6,470 nt of DNA from Chloroflexi bacterium UBA6265 (lineage in GTDB: Bacteria > Chloroflexota > Chloroflexia > Thermomicrobiales > UBA6265). Numbering within the stretch: position 1 is the stretch's first letter; every line of letters starts with the position of its first letter. Made by a program: the position numbers and the translations under genes. Of the stretch, positions 1 to 5,583 are shown piece after piece. The notes beneath the pieces were generated by a model that was not told the DNA's origin, searched no databases, and worked only from the letters and a program-made list of their open reading frames with translations. The stretch covers positions 6,557 to 13,026 of the forward strand of contig DJVD01000239.1 of the NCBI GenBank assembly GCA_002440805.1, written 5' to 3'.

Positions 1-1317
1 CCCGCCGATATCCGAAAAGCCGGACCAACCTATGATCTGCCAATCGCGGTGGGCATCCTTATCGCCAGCGGCCAGCTCCTGGCAAATGTGGACGACGCGC
101 TCATCGTGGGCGAGCTTTCCCTCGATGGCGAGGCCCGCCACACGCCGGGCATCATCAGCATGATGTCCATGGCGGTCGAGAAGGGGCTGAAACGTGCATT
201 TGTCCCTGCGGCCGATGCGCGCGAGGCTGCCCTTATCAGCCAGATTGAGGTTTATCCGGTTGAGACAATTACCGACCTTGTGGCGCATCTCAATGGCGAC
301 CAGCCCATACCACAGGTAATCGGGAATGCCGATGCCTTCGCCGTGCCGGATGATCTCACGCTCACCGATTTCGCCGATATCAAGGGGCAAGATCATGTGA
401 AGCGGGGGATGGAAGTAGCTGCCGCCGGCGCGCACAACCTGATCATGAGTGGCCCTCCCGGCTCCGGCAAGACGCTGCTGGCGCGCAGCATGCCGGGCAT
501 CTTGCCGCCCATGAGCCTTGAGGAATCGTTGGAAGTCACGCGCATCTACAGCGTGCGTGGTCTCCTGCCGCCGGAATCACCGTTGGTACGGCAGCGACCG
601 TTCCGCTCACCACACCACACCACCAGCCACGCGGGGCTGGTGGGCGGGGGCACGCATCCGCGTCCGGGCGAACTCAGCCTGGCCCATCGCGGTGTGCTCT
701 TTCTCGATGAGCTGCCCGAGTTCAATACCCAAACCCTTGAGGTCTTGCGGCAGCCACTGGAAGATCACAAGGTGACCATCGCCCGTGCATCTGGCTCGAT
801 TCAGTTTCCCGCCAGTGTGGCGCTGGTTGCAGCCATGAACCCGTGCCCCTGCGGCTTCTATGGGGATCCTGTGCGCGAATGCCGCTGTTCGCAACAGCAG
901 GTGAGTCGATACCAGAAACGCATTAGTGGACCATTGCTCGACCGGATTGATATTCATCTGGAAGTGCCGCGCATCGATTACGAGCAACTGGCCGATCGAC
1001 GGGCCGGTGAGACCTCAAGCATTGTGCGTTCGCGCGTGGAAGCAGCCCGAAAAATCCAGTCCCGGCGCTACGATGGTACGGATAAACGCACCAATGCCGA
1101 TATGGGGCCGCGGGAAGTGCAGCAGTATGCCAGGCTCGACGAACGCGGCGAACAACTGATTCGCATGGCCGTGCGCCAGCTCAACCTGAGCGCACGCGCC
1201 TATCACCGCGTGCTCAAACTTGCCCGCACGATTGCCGATCTCGCGGCAAGCGACCATGTGCTGTCGCCCCACGTCGCCGAGGCGCTGCAATATCGACCCA
1301 GGCAGACCGAGGCTTGA
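1..1317 (+). CDS. comM: YifB/ComM-family Mg-chelatase-like AAA+ ATPase, 5' partial
   Basis: The reading frame is open from base 1, beginning PADIRKAGPTYDLPIAVGIL, a conserved N-domain stretch of this family. The true start therefore lies upstream; the GTG at 49 is internal. 438 residues are present of about 500 usual for the family. In order: the end of the Lon-S16/ChlI-like N domain; Walker A GPPGSGKT (451-474); the family stretch RSPHHTTSHAG (from about 604); Walker B VLFLDELPEF (about 694-723); a cysteine cluster NPCPCGFYGDPVRECRCS (838-891), possibly metal binding; the sensor region SGPLLDRIDIHLEVP (about 925-969); and the C-terminal Mg-chelatase helical domain. Studied ComM is a hexameric DNA helicase that drives branch migration during integration of transformed DNA. 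In organisms not known to be competent its role is unclear, so competence here is only an inference. Its stop codon overlaps the -35 box of the next promoter. Confidence 0.95.
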   Translation, partial: PADIRKAGPTYDLPIAVGILIASGQLLANVDDALIVGELSLDGEARHTPGIISMMSMAVEKGLKRAFVPAADAREAALISQIEVYPVETITDLVAHLNGDQPIPQVIGNADAFAVPDDLTLTDFADIKGQDHVKRGMEVAAAGAHNLIMSGPPGSGKTLLARSMPGILPPMSLEESLEVTRIYSVRGLLPPESPLVRQRPFRSPHHTTSHAGLVGGGTHPRPGELSLAHRGVLFLDELPEFNTQTLEVLRQPLEDHKVTIARASGSIQFPASVALVAAMNPCPCGFYGDPVRECRCSQQQVSRYQKRISGPLLDRIDIHLEVPRIDYEQLADRRAGETSSIVRSRVEAARKIQSRRYDGTDKRTNADMGPREVQQYARLDERGEQLIRMAVRQLNLSARAYHRVLKLARTIADLAASDHVLSPHVAEALQYRPRQTEA

Positions 1318-1344
1318 CTCTCCCCCACGGGGAGACCTCATAGT
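1314..1344 (+). promoter_or_regulatory. Predicted MerR-type promoter/operator with 19-bp spacer
   Basis: TTGACT (1314-1319, 5 of 6 to the -35 consensus) is followed by exactly 19 bases and then CATAGT (1339-1344, 4 of 6 to the -10 consensus). The spacer holds a perfect 7-bp inverted repeat, TCTCCCC (1319-1325) and GGGGAGA (1329-1335), around the 3 bases CAC. The over-long 19-bp spacer filled by a dyad is the hallmark of promoters controlled by MerR proteins, which bind the repeat and untwist the DNA. The placement closely resembles the classical mer promoter, where the dyad also begins at the last base of TTGACT. It lies directly upstream of a MerR-family gene. Transcription would start near 1351, about 20 bases before the ribosome binding site. 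Seen: boxes, spacing, dyad. Inferred: regulation by the adjacent protein. Confidence 0.7.
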
Positions 1345-1372
1345 GCACTTCATGGCGGCGGGTTGCCGCTGG

Positions 1373-1380
1373 AAGGAGGT
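1373..1380 (+). promoter_or_regulatory. Ribosome binding site deciding the MerR-gene start
   Basis: AAGGAGGT is a complete Shine-Dalgarno sequence, lying 3 bases before GTG at 1384. The longer reading frame from TTG at 1363 would place this site inside the coding region, and TTG 1363 has no comparable site of its own. It therefore points to GTG 1384. The spacing is at the short end of the usable range. Confidence 0.75.
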
Positions 1381-1383
1381 TCG

Positions 1384-2235
1384 GTGAAGCAGGGTGATCT
1401 GAGCATCAGCGCGTTCTCGCGCCGGTCGATGCTCTCGGTGAAGGCGCTTCGCCTCTACGACGAGATGGGTCTACTGCGGCCGCAGCATGTTGATCCATCC
1501 TCGAAGTACAGGTACTACAGCGAGTCGCAACTTGAAACAGCCCGGCTGATTTCGCTTCTCCGCAAGCTGGATGTCCCGCTGGCGGAAATCGCGATCATCA
1601 TTGCACAGGCACCTGCTGACGCATCAACGTCGTTGGCCGACTGGTGGCAGGACGAGCTGGCGCGAATGACCGTGCGTGCCGATCTGTTCCAGTACATTCG
1701 CGGCTCAGTCCTCGGCGATGAACAGGCAGGGATATCGTCTGGCGAACGCTATCCGGTTCAGGTGCGGGACGTGCCGTCGCAGACCTATCTCTATCGCACT
1801 CATCACCTGCACGGACCCGAGTTGCCGGCGTTCATCGCCGAATCCACCGCATACCTGGTAAACCGGGCAGACCACTACGGCGGCGCTCGCGGACTGGTTT
1901 CGGTGATGTTTCACGGCCAGGTCGATCTCGATAGCGATGGGCCTGTGGATGTTTGCCTGCCGGTTGTACTCGAATCTGCAGCGGAAGGTGGTGATCTTGT
2001 TCGCACCGAGTCTGCGCACATGCAGGTGTACACGGTGCTGCGCGAACACCAGATGGTGTTCCCCCAAATACTGCAGGTCTACCAATGGATGCGCCGCTGG
2101 ATTGATTCCCGGGGTTATGAGATTTCCGGCCTTCCCCGCGAGATACATTTGACCGATTTCGCCACCGCACGTCCAGATGACCTGATTTGTGAGGTTGCAT
2201 ATCCTGTCCACGTAACGAAAGGACCCACGCGATGA
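1384..2235 (+). CDS. MerR-family regulator with GyrI/BmrR-like effector-binding domain
   Basis: A 283-residue protein. Residues about 6-70 form the MerR winged helix-turn-helix: the segment from SISAFSRRSMLSVKALRLYD through EMGLLRP and YRYYSESQ to LLRKLDVPLAEI has the family pattern, including the ALRLYDEMGLL turn. A dimerising helix follows (about residues 75-115). From about residue 122 to the end is a GyrI-like ligand-binding domain, ending in CEVAYPV, which matches the usual last strand of that fold. No N- or C-terminal cysteine metal site is visible, so a small-molecule ligand, as in BmrR/BltR, is likelier than a metal. The start is GTG at 1384, set by a strong Shine-Dalgarno site. Its stop overlaps the start of the transglutaminase-like gene as ATGA, implying one transcript and coupled translation. 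The promoter in front is of MerR type, so autoregulation is inferred. The ligand is unknown. Confidence 0.9.
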   Translation: MKQGDLSISAFSRRSMLSVKALRLYDEMGLLRPQHVDPSSKYRYYSESQLETARLISLLRKLDVPLAEIAIIIAQAPADASTSLADWWQDELARMTVRADLFQYIRGSVLGDEQAGISSGERYPVQVRDVPSQTYLYRTHHLHGPELPAFIAESTAYLVNRADHYGGARGLVSVMFHGQVDLDSDGPVDVCLPVVLESAAEGGDLVRTESAHMQVYTVLREHQMVFPQILQVYQWMRRWIDSRGYEISGLPREIHLTDFATARPDDLICEVAYPVHVTKGPTR

Positions 2236-3116
2236 ATGAACTTGAGTATTACCGCCAACACAGTGTCTTCTCCGATCCCCGTGAGTTCGCTGCATTGTGG
2301 GACACCATACCCTCGACGATCGAAGAGATGAAGGCCACCATCACGCCACTGCTCTTCCACTATCGAGGAGATGGAGACTGGGCCGAAAACGGGATCACCC
2401 CGGAGCGTATTGCGGAAGTGAACCTTCGCTACGCTGCGGACATGATCGCCTGCATCCATGCCATCAATCCCATCGTGGCCCGGGAAACCCGGCTGCCGAA
2501 CGAGCGCATGGTCGGATGCTGTCGCGACTGGGCGTTACTGTTGGTGTCACTTGCCCGCCATCACGGGTTCGCCGCCCGCAGCCGGGTTGGGTTCTCCAAC
2601 TACTTCATGGAGGACTGGTGGATTGATCACACCGTGGCCGAAATCTGGGACGAAACGGAACAGCGCTGGAGGCTGGTCGATGCCGAGCTGCATGGACCGT
2701 GGACGCTTTCCTCCGGCAAAGAGGTAAACCCACTCGATATCTCCCGCGAGATCTTCTTGCCGGGGTTGGATGCCTGGAAAGGCGTGCGCGCAGGCACACT
2801 GGATCCTGACAAATTTGTGGTGCATCCCGACATCGACGAGGAAGCGCTCCGAGGAGTGCCCTATCTCTGGCACAATACCGTCGTCGACCTGGCAGCGCTC
2901 AACAAGCACGAAATGTTGCTCTGGGATGTGTGGGGAATCGATACCCAGGAAGTGAATGATGATGGGGCGGAGTTGCTGGATGAAGTTGCCGCCAGCCAAA
3001 CGCTGGATGAACGGCAGCGACTCTTTGCGATGGATGAGTTTCGGGTGCCAGAGAAGGTCCTGAGCTTTGAGCCGGACCAGGGTGAGCCATCCGAGGTCAC
3101 CATCCGCACGGCGTAG
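2232..3116 (+). CDS. Transglutaminase-like superfamily protein
   Basis: A 294-residue soluble protein with no signal peptide or membrane helix. The papain-like transglutaminase core is seen at residues about 90-152: a cysteine in GCCRDWALLLVSLARHHGF (C96 or C97; the C followed by RDWA at a helix start is typical), H133 in DHTVAEIWD, and D150 in WRLVDAEL, giving the Cys-His-Asp triad in the right order and spacing. This supports an active cysteine enzyme (protease, amidase or crosslinker). The substrate cannot be read from the sequence. The C-terminal part (about 165-294) is not recognised. ATG 2232 overlaps the MerR stop by 4 bases and has AAAGGA 8 bases upstream (2218-2223). Being cotranscribed with its putative regulator, it may act on, or be induced by, the compound the regulator senses; this is inference. 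Confidence 0.85.
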   Translation: MNELEYYRQHSVFSDPREFAALWDTIPSTIEEMKATITPLLFHYRGDGDWAENGITPERIAEVNLRYAADMIACIHAINPIVARETRLPNERMVGCCRDWALLLVSLARHHGFAARSRVGFSNYFMEDWWIDHTVAEIWDETEQRWRLVDAELHGPWTLSSGKEVNPLDISREIFLPGLDAWKGVRAGTLDPDKFVVHPDIDEEALRGVPYLWHNTVVDLAALNKHEMLLWDVWGIDTQEVNDDGAELLDEVAASQTLDERQRLFAMDEFRVPEKVLSFEPDQGEPSEVTIRTA

Positions 3117-3118
3117 CA

Positions 3119-3142
3119 GGGCGGCGGAGAAATCCGCCGCCC
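3119..3142. terminator. Perfect 10-bp hairpin between convergent genes, probable bidirectional terminator
   Basis: GGGCGGCGGA (3119-3128) pairs perfectly with TCCGCCGCCC (3133-3142) around the loop GAAA, a stable GNRA tetraloop on the + strand. It begins 2 bases after the stop of the transglutaminase-like gene and ends 4 bases before the stop of the convergent FchA-like gene. On the + strand it is followed by GTTTC, a short T-run; on the - strand there is no T-run. Termination of the + strand operon is the more probable use. It may work less well, or as an RNA 3' stabiliser, for the other strand. Confidence 0.75.
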
Positions 3143-3146
3143 GTTT

Positions 3147-3776
3147 CTAGGCAATCGACTGGATCAGGCGCTCGTTGATTTGCGCGCGCCGTTCCGCCGC
3201 CAGGTGTACGGTCATTTCATGTGCCGCCTCAATCGAGGTGCGAATATCGAGGGCCAATTGCTCGTCCTTGAGATAGGGGAGATTGGCGCGCACGTTGATC
3301 TCGCAGATATCAACGGTGGCCTGGGCCAGCACGATTGCGGCGTTGGCATCGCCGAGTACGGTTTTGTTGCCTTCGTGAACCACCACCTCCAGCGCGTGGA
3401 TGATTTCAATGGCCACAATTGCCAGGGCCAGCGGTACCCTTGCGCTTTGTTCCATCGCCTTGCTCATTGCGAGCTTGCGGGCCGATTTCTCTTCCTCGGT
3501 GCCCTTGGGGAGTTTGAGCGATTCGATGTAATACCCGTAAGCGAGTTCGTCGTGCTGGGCGCATTCGAGCGCACGCGTCCGCAGTTCAACCAGTGCGGCC
3601 TTGGCAGCGAGAATATTCTCGCTCGCGTCGCGGGTAAGGCTGACAACCATTTCGGCAGCAGCCGCGGCGAGTGCTCCCACAATCCCGGCGGCGCTCCCGC
3701 CCCCTGGCGCAGCCTGGTCTCCCGCAAGGGCATCCAAATAAACGCCGATTGTGCGATCGCTCACTGAATCCTGCAT
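3147..3776 (-). CDS. fchA: Cyclodeaminase/cyclohydrolase family protein (FchA-like)
   Basis: A 209-residue protein of the formimidotetrahydrofolate cyclodeaminase / methenyl-THF cyclohydrolase family (FTCD C-domain type), full length for the stand-alone form. The glycine-rich N-terminal motif APGGGSAAGIVGALAAA (about residues 23-39) is the family signature, followed by long alpha-helices and the conserved GDANAAIVLAQ stretch (about 142-152). Family members remove ammonia from 5-formimino-THF or open 5,10-methenyl-THF to 10-formyl-THF in cytosolic one-carbon metabolism. Which activity applies is not decidable: no FTCD transferase domain is fused and no histidine-degradation gene is nearby. The start ATG lies 2 bases after the stop of the zinc-ribbon gene. 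Its Shine-Dalgarno GAAGGGG (3790-3784) is within the end of that gene, so the pair is likely coupled. The gene symbol is a family-level assignment. Confidence 0.88.
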   Translation of the reverse strand: MQDSVSDRTIGVYLDALAGDQAAPGGGSAAGIVGALAAAAAEMVVSLTRDASENILAAKAALVELRTRALECAQHDELAYGYYIESLKLPKGTEEEKSARKLAMSKAMEQSARVPLALAIVAIEIIHALEVVVHEGNKTVLGDANAAIVLAQATVDICEINVRANLPYLKDEQLALDIRTSIEAAHEMTVHLAAERRAQINERLIQSIA

Positions 3777-3778
3777 GG

Positions 3779-4243
3779 TTAGGCCCCTTCTTCGATCGAT
3801 GCGTCTGGTCCTGCCAACGATTGGAGCGCGGCCAGGAAGCGGTTTTCGTCCAACACCTTCATTTGGTAGAGCGATTCGTCATCTTTCGGAGCGTCCGGGA
3901 TCACGAACTGTACCCATCCTTCTTCTGCACCCTGGCAGAGAAGCCTGGTCATTGCACCTTCGAACTTGCTATAGCTCATGTCGGGCGCAAGCACGCGGTA
4001 ATACTGCTCGCCCATGCCATTGCGGGTCCATATGAGTTTCACCATTTGACGGTGTTTGGAAACAATGGGGGATGGGCTCAGCTCATTTGCCATCAGGCCG
4101 CGGAGTATCGCATTCACCTTACTGGTGGGGCGCATTTCGCCGCCACACAACGGACAATTGCCATCCGGCGCGTCGCTGTAACTGAAGCTGCGGCGACAGG
4201 TGTCGCACCACAGGTAGGAACTGTTTTGAGCGTTTGCAGGCAT
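3779..4243 (-). CDS. Zinc-ribbon protein of unknown function
   Basis: A 154-residue soluble protein, not identified. The N terminus carries two CxxC knuckles, CDTC (C13, C16) and CPLC (C30, C33, followed by GG), which together make a four-cysteine zinc ribbon. The remaining about 120 residues are mixed alpha/beta with no motif I recognise. The frame stays open upstream to an ATG at 4315, but that extension would run through a hairpin at 4273-4300. ATG 4243 has AGGGAGA (4259-4253) upstream and places the zinc ribbon at the protein's very N terminus, so 4243 is chosen. It is followed after 2 bases by the FchA-like gene. Small zinc-ribbon proteins often bind nucleic acid or a partner protein; nothing here decides which. 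Confidence 0.8.
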   Translation of the reverse strand: MPANAQNSSYLWCDTCRRSFSYSDAPDGNCPLCGGEMRPTSKVNAILRGLMANELSPSPIVSKHRQMVKLIWTRNGMGEQYYRVLAPDMSYSKFEGAMTRLLCQGAEEGWVQFVIPDAPKDDESLYQMKVLDENRFLAALQSLAGPDASIEEGA

Positions 4244-4272
4244 GCAGGTATTTCTCCCTGGAAAACCACATC

Positions 4273-4300
4273 GGGAGCCCGGCTCAAGAACCGGACTCCC
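4273..4300 (-). terminator. Hairpin after the respiratory genes, upstream of the zinc-ribbon gene
   Basis: On the - strand GGGAGTCCGG (4300-4291) pairs with CCGGGCTCCC (4282-4273) across an 8-base loop, giving 10 pairs with one G-U wobble. On the + strand the same position is a C-A mismatch, so the structure favours - strand RNA. A TTTT run follows 7 bases after the stem, farther away than in a strong intrinsic terminator. It lies 36 bases past the stop of the small membrane protein gene and 29 bases before the zinc-ribbon start. Probable role: ending or reducing transcription from the respiratory operon. The weak T-run leaves read-through or an RNA leader role open. Confidence 0.55.
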
Positions 4301-4336
4301 GTAAGTATCGCCCAAATCGACGACCTGTATTAAACG

Positions 4337-4543
4337 CTACTGGCGCATTGTGTTTGCTTCACGGGGTTGAGGGTTCGCCTCGCCGAGGTTGACAGCGCCA
4401 GGTTGCTCGGGGCTGGTGCTATCTGCCCATTTTTGTACAACCCAGGTCAGGATGATACCGACGATCATGAGGGCAAGAGCGAGAAACAGCTCTACGGTTT
4501 CCGCCAACGTTCCGAACTGGGTCGCCAGGTTGGTGATAAGCAT
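4337..4543 (-). CDS. Small single-pass membrane protein in the respiratory operon
   Basis: A 68-residue protein with one predicted membrane helix (about residues 15-36, hydrophobic run TVELFLALALMIVGIILTWV), then a polar tail with K38 after the helix and a proline/glutamine/asparagine-rich C terminus. No family is recognised. The gene is credible because AAGGAG (4555-4550) sits 6 bases before the ATG, it starts 18 bases after the stop of the cytochrome c-cupredoxin gene on the same strand, and its composition is that of a real membrane protein. By position it is a candidate small subunit or assembly factor of the cytochrome b/Rieske complex, which in other bacteria and plastids includes one-helix subunits. 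That role is inference only. Confidence 0.75.
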   Translation of the reverse strand: MLITNLATQFGTLAETVELFLALALMIVGIILTWVVQKWADSTSPEQPGAVNLGEANPQPREANTMRQ

Positions 4544-4561
4544 TGCGTACTCCTTGGTTCG

Positions 4562-5527
4562 TTACGGTGCATCGACCGTGATTGTGCCGACCATGCCGGC
4601 TTCCTTGTGGCCCGGTACGGAGCAGATGAACTCATAATCGCCCGGTGCTGCGTCTGCAGGGATCGTAATGGTCATCGTGTCGCCATTGTTCAGCAGATCC
4701 GTTGCAATTCCCAAATCGGAAACAGTGAGGTCGTGCTGTGCGAAGCCCTCATTGGAGAGCGTGATCGTATCACCAGGCTTCACGGTAATAGCATTGGTAT
4801 CGAATGCATTGTCAGTGGCCACTACCGCATGATCGGTGGTACCTGCAGCACTGTCGGCAGCACCGGTATCGGCTGCCGGCGATGCGGCCGCGTCGCCACT
4901 ACCTTCCGGTGCGGCAGTCGGCACGACAGTTGGATACGCTACTGCGTGATCGCAGGATTCTTCCCGATCAGCCTCTGGTGTCGCTTCGCAAATGTTCTTG
5001 CCGGTTGTATGCACAACATGGTTGTACACGTAGTTCCAATCGCCGTGCATGATCAACCACACGAGACTGTTGATTTCCTCGACGTTGAGATCGTGGCGGA
5101 AACTCGGCATCGCCGGCACCTGATTGTAGTTTCGGTTCAACTGGCCTTCCGATGGGGCACCATAGGTGATACGGAAGCGAATCCAGTCCTCGGCGATGTT
5201 TTGCTCCACCGGATCATCCGATTGGAAAATGGCGGATCGTCCCTGCAGGTCTTCCTCGCTCATCAGAGTCTGGTTGAGCGGTGCACCCACGCGGCCCATA
5301 TTGTTGCCTTCGGCATCTACTTCCATATTGCCAAGTCCGGCGGGGCCGTGGCACTGCAGGCAGTAGGTGGTATACAGGCTGGCAGCGCGCTCAATCGAAA
5401 CGCCTTCCTGCTCTGTCGTTTCTTCACTGCGGCGATTAGGCTCATTGGCCGTATAAACCGTGACGGCAGTGGAAATGACGATCAAACCGATCACCACAAA
5501 CATTGCCAATTTGCGAACTGATCCCAC
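4562..5527 (-). CDS. Membrane-anchored cytochrome c fused to a plastocyanin-like cupredoxin
   Basis: A 321-residue protein. Residues about 7-26 are a hydrophobic helix without a clear cleavage site, so a membrane anchor is likely. Residues about 44-165 form a class I cytochrome c: heme site CLQCH (C56, C59, H60) and probable axial M140 in VPAMPSF. Residues about 180-230 are an Ala/Pro/Thr-rich linker with two cysteines (C180, C192) that could form a disulfide. Residues about 231-321 form a cupredoxin with type 1 copper ligands H265, C302, H307 and M312 (ICSVPGHKEAGM). Both redox sites should lie outside the cytoplasmic membrane. It follows the Rieske gene, so it probably takes electrons from the cytochrome b/Rieske complex at the heme and passes them through copper to an oxidase. 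The start is GTG with AAGGAG (5540-5535) 7 bases upstream; no better start is visible. Confidence 0.92.
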   Translation of the reverse strand: MGSVRKLAMFVVIGLIVISTAVTVYTANEPNRRSEETTEQEGVSIERAASLYTTYCLQCHGPAGLGNMEVDAEGNNMGRVGAPLNQTLMSEEDLQGRSAIFQSDDPVEQNIAEDWIRFRITYGAPSEGQLNRNYNQVPAMPSFRHDLNVEEINSLVWLIMHGDWNYVYNHVVHTTGKNICEATPEADREESCDHAVAYPTVVPTAAPEGSGDAAASPAADTGAADSAAGTTDHAVVATDNAFDTNAITVKPGDTITLSNEGFAQHDLTVSDLGIATDLLNNGDTMTITIPADAAPGDYEFICSVPGHKEAGMVGTITVDAP

Positions 5528-5583
5528 CCTTGCTCTCCTTCAATCATGCCGCTCGTGCGACGTTTGACGTTCGAATGTCGCGA
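5528..5583. other. Short intergenic gap with an imperfect palindrome
   Basis: This 56-base gap separates the Rieske and cytochrome c-cupredoxin genes. Besides the Shine-Dalgarno site it holds an imperfect inverted repeat, GCGACGTT (5557-5564) with AATGTCGC (5574-5581), 7 of 8 matching, around a 9-base loop. An overlapping 14-base near-palindrome lies at 5566-5579. It has no T-run on the - strand, so it is not a clear terminator. A processing site or mild attenuator is possible, as is chance. Confidence 0.25.

Noticed and set aside
1319..1335. Intrinsic terminator for comM
   Set aside because: The 7-bp hairpin sequence has no following T-run and a tight 3-base loop. Its exact position inside a 19-bp promoter spacer fits an operator better.
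1363..1383. N-terminal extension of the MerR-family protein from TTG at 1363
   Set aside because: The extension would translate through the complete Shine-Dalgarno sequence AAGGAGGT and adds residues not typical before a MerR helix-turn-helix. GTG 1384 is preferred.
4244..4315. N-terminal extension of the zinc-ribbon protein from ATG at 4315
   Set aside because: The 24 added codons lie over the hairpin at 4273-4300 and the ribosome binding site of ATG 4243, and add no recognisable sequence.
3671..4333. A 220-residue open frame on the + strand opposite the zinc-ribbon gene
   Set aside because: No domain or convincing start is seen. It spans the junction of two well-supported - strand genes and the hairpin beyond them, so it is a reverse-strand shadow.
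4367..5521. A 384-residue open frame on the + strand opposite the cytochrome c-cupredoxin gene
   Set aside because: It is antisense to a protein with intact heme and copper ligands and a good ribosome binding site. Its own translation is rich in Cys, His and Arg without a recognisable domain, as expected of the reverse reading of GC-rich codons.
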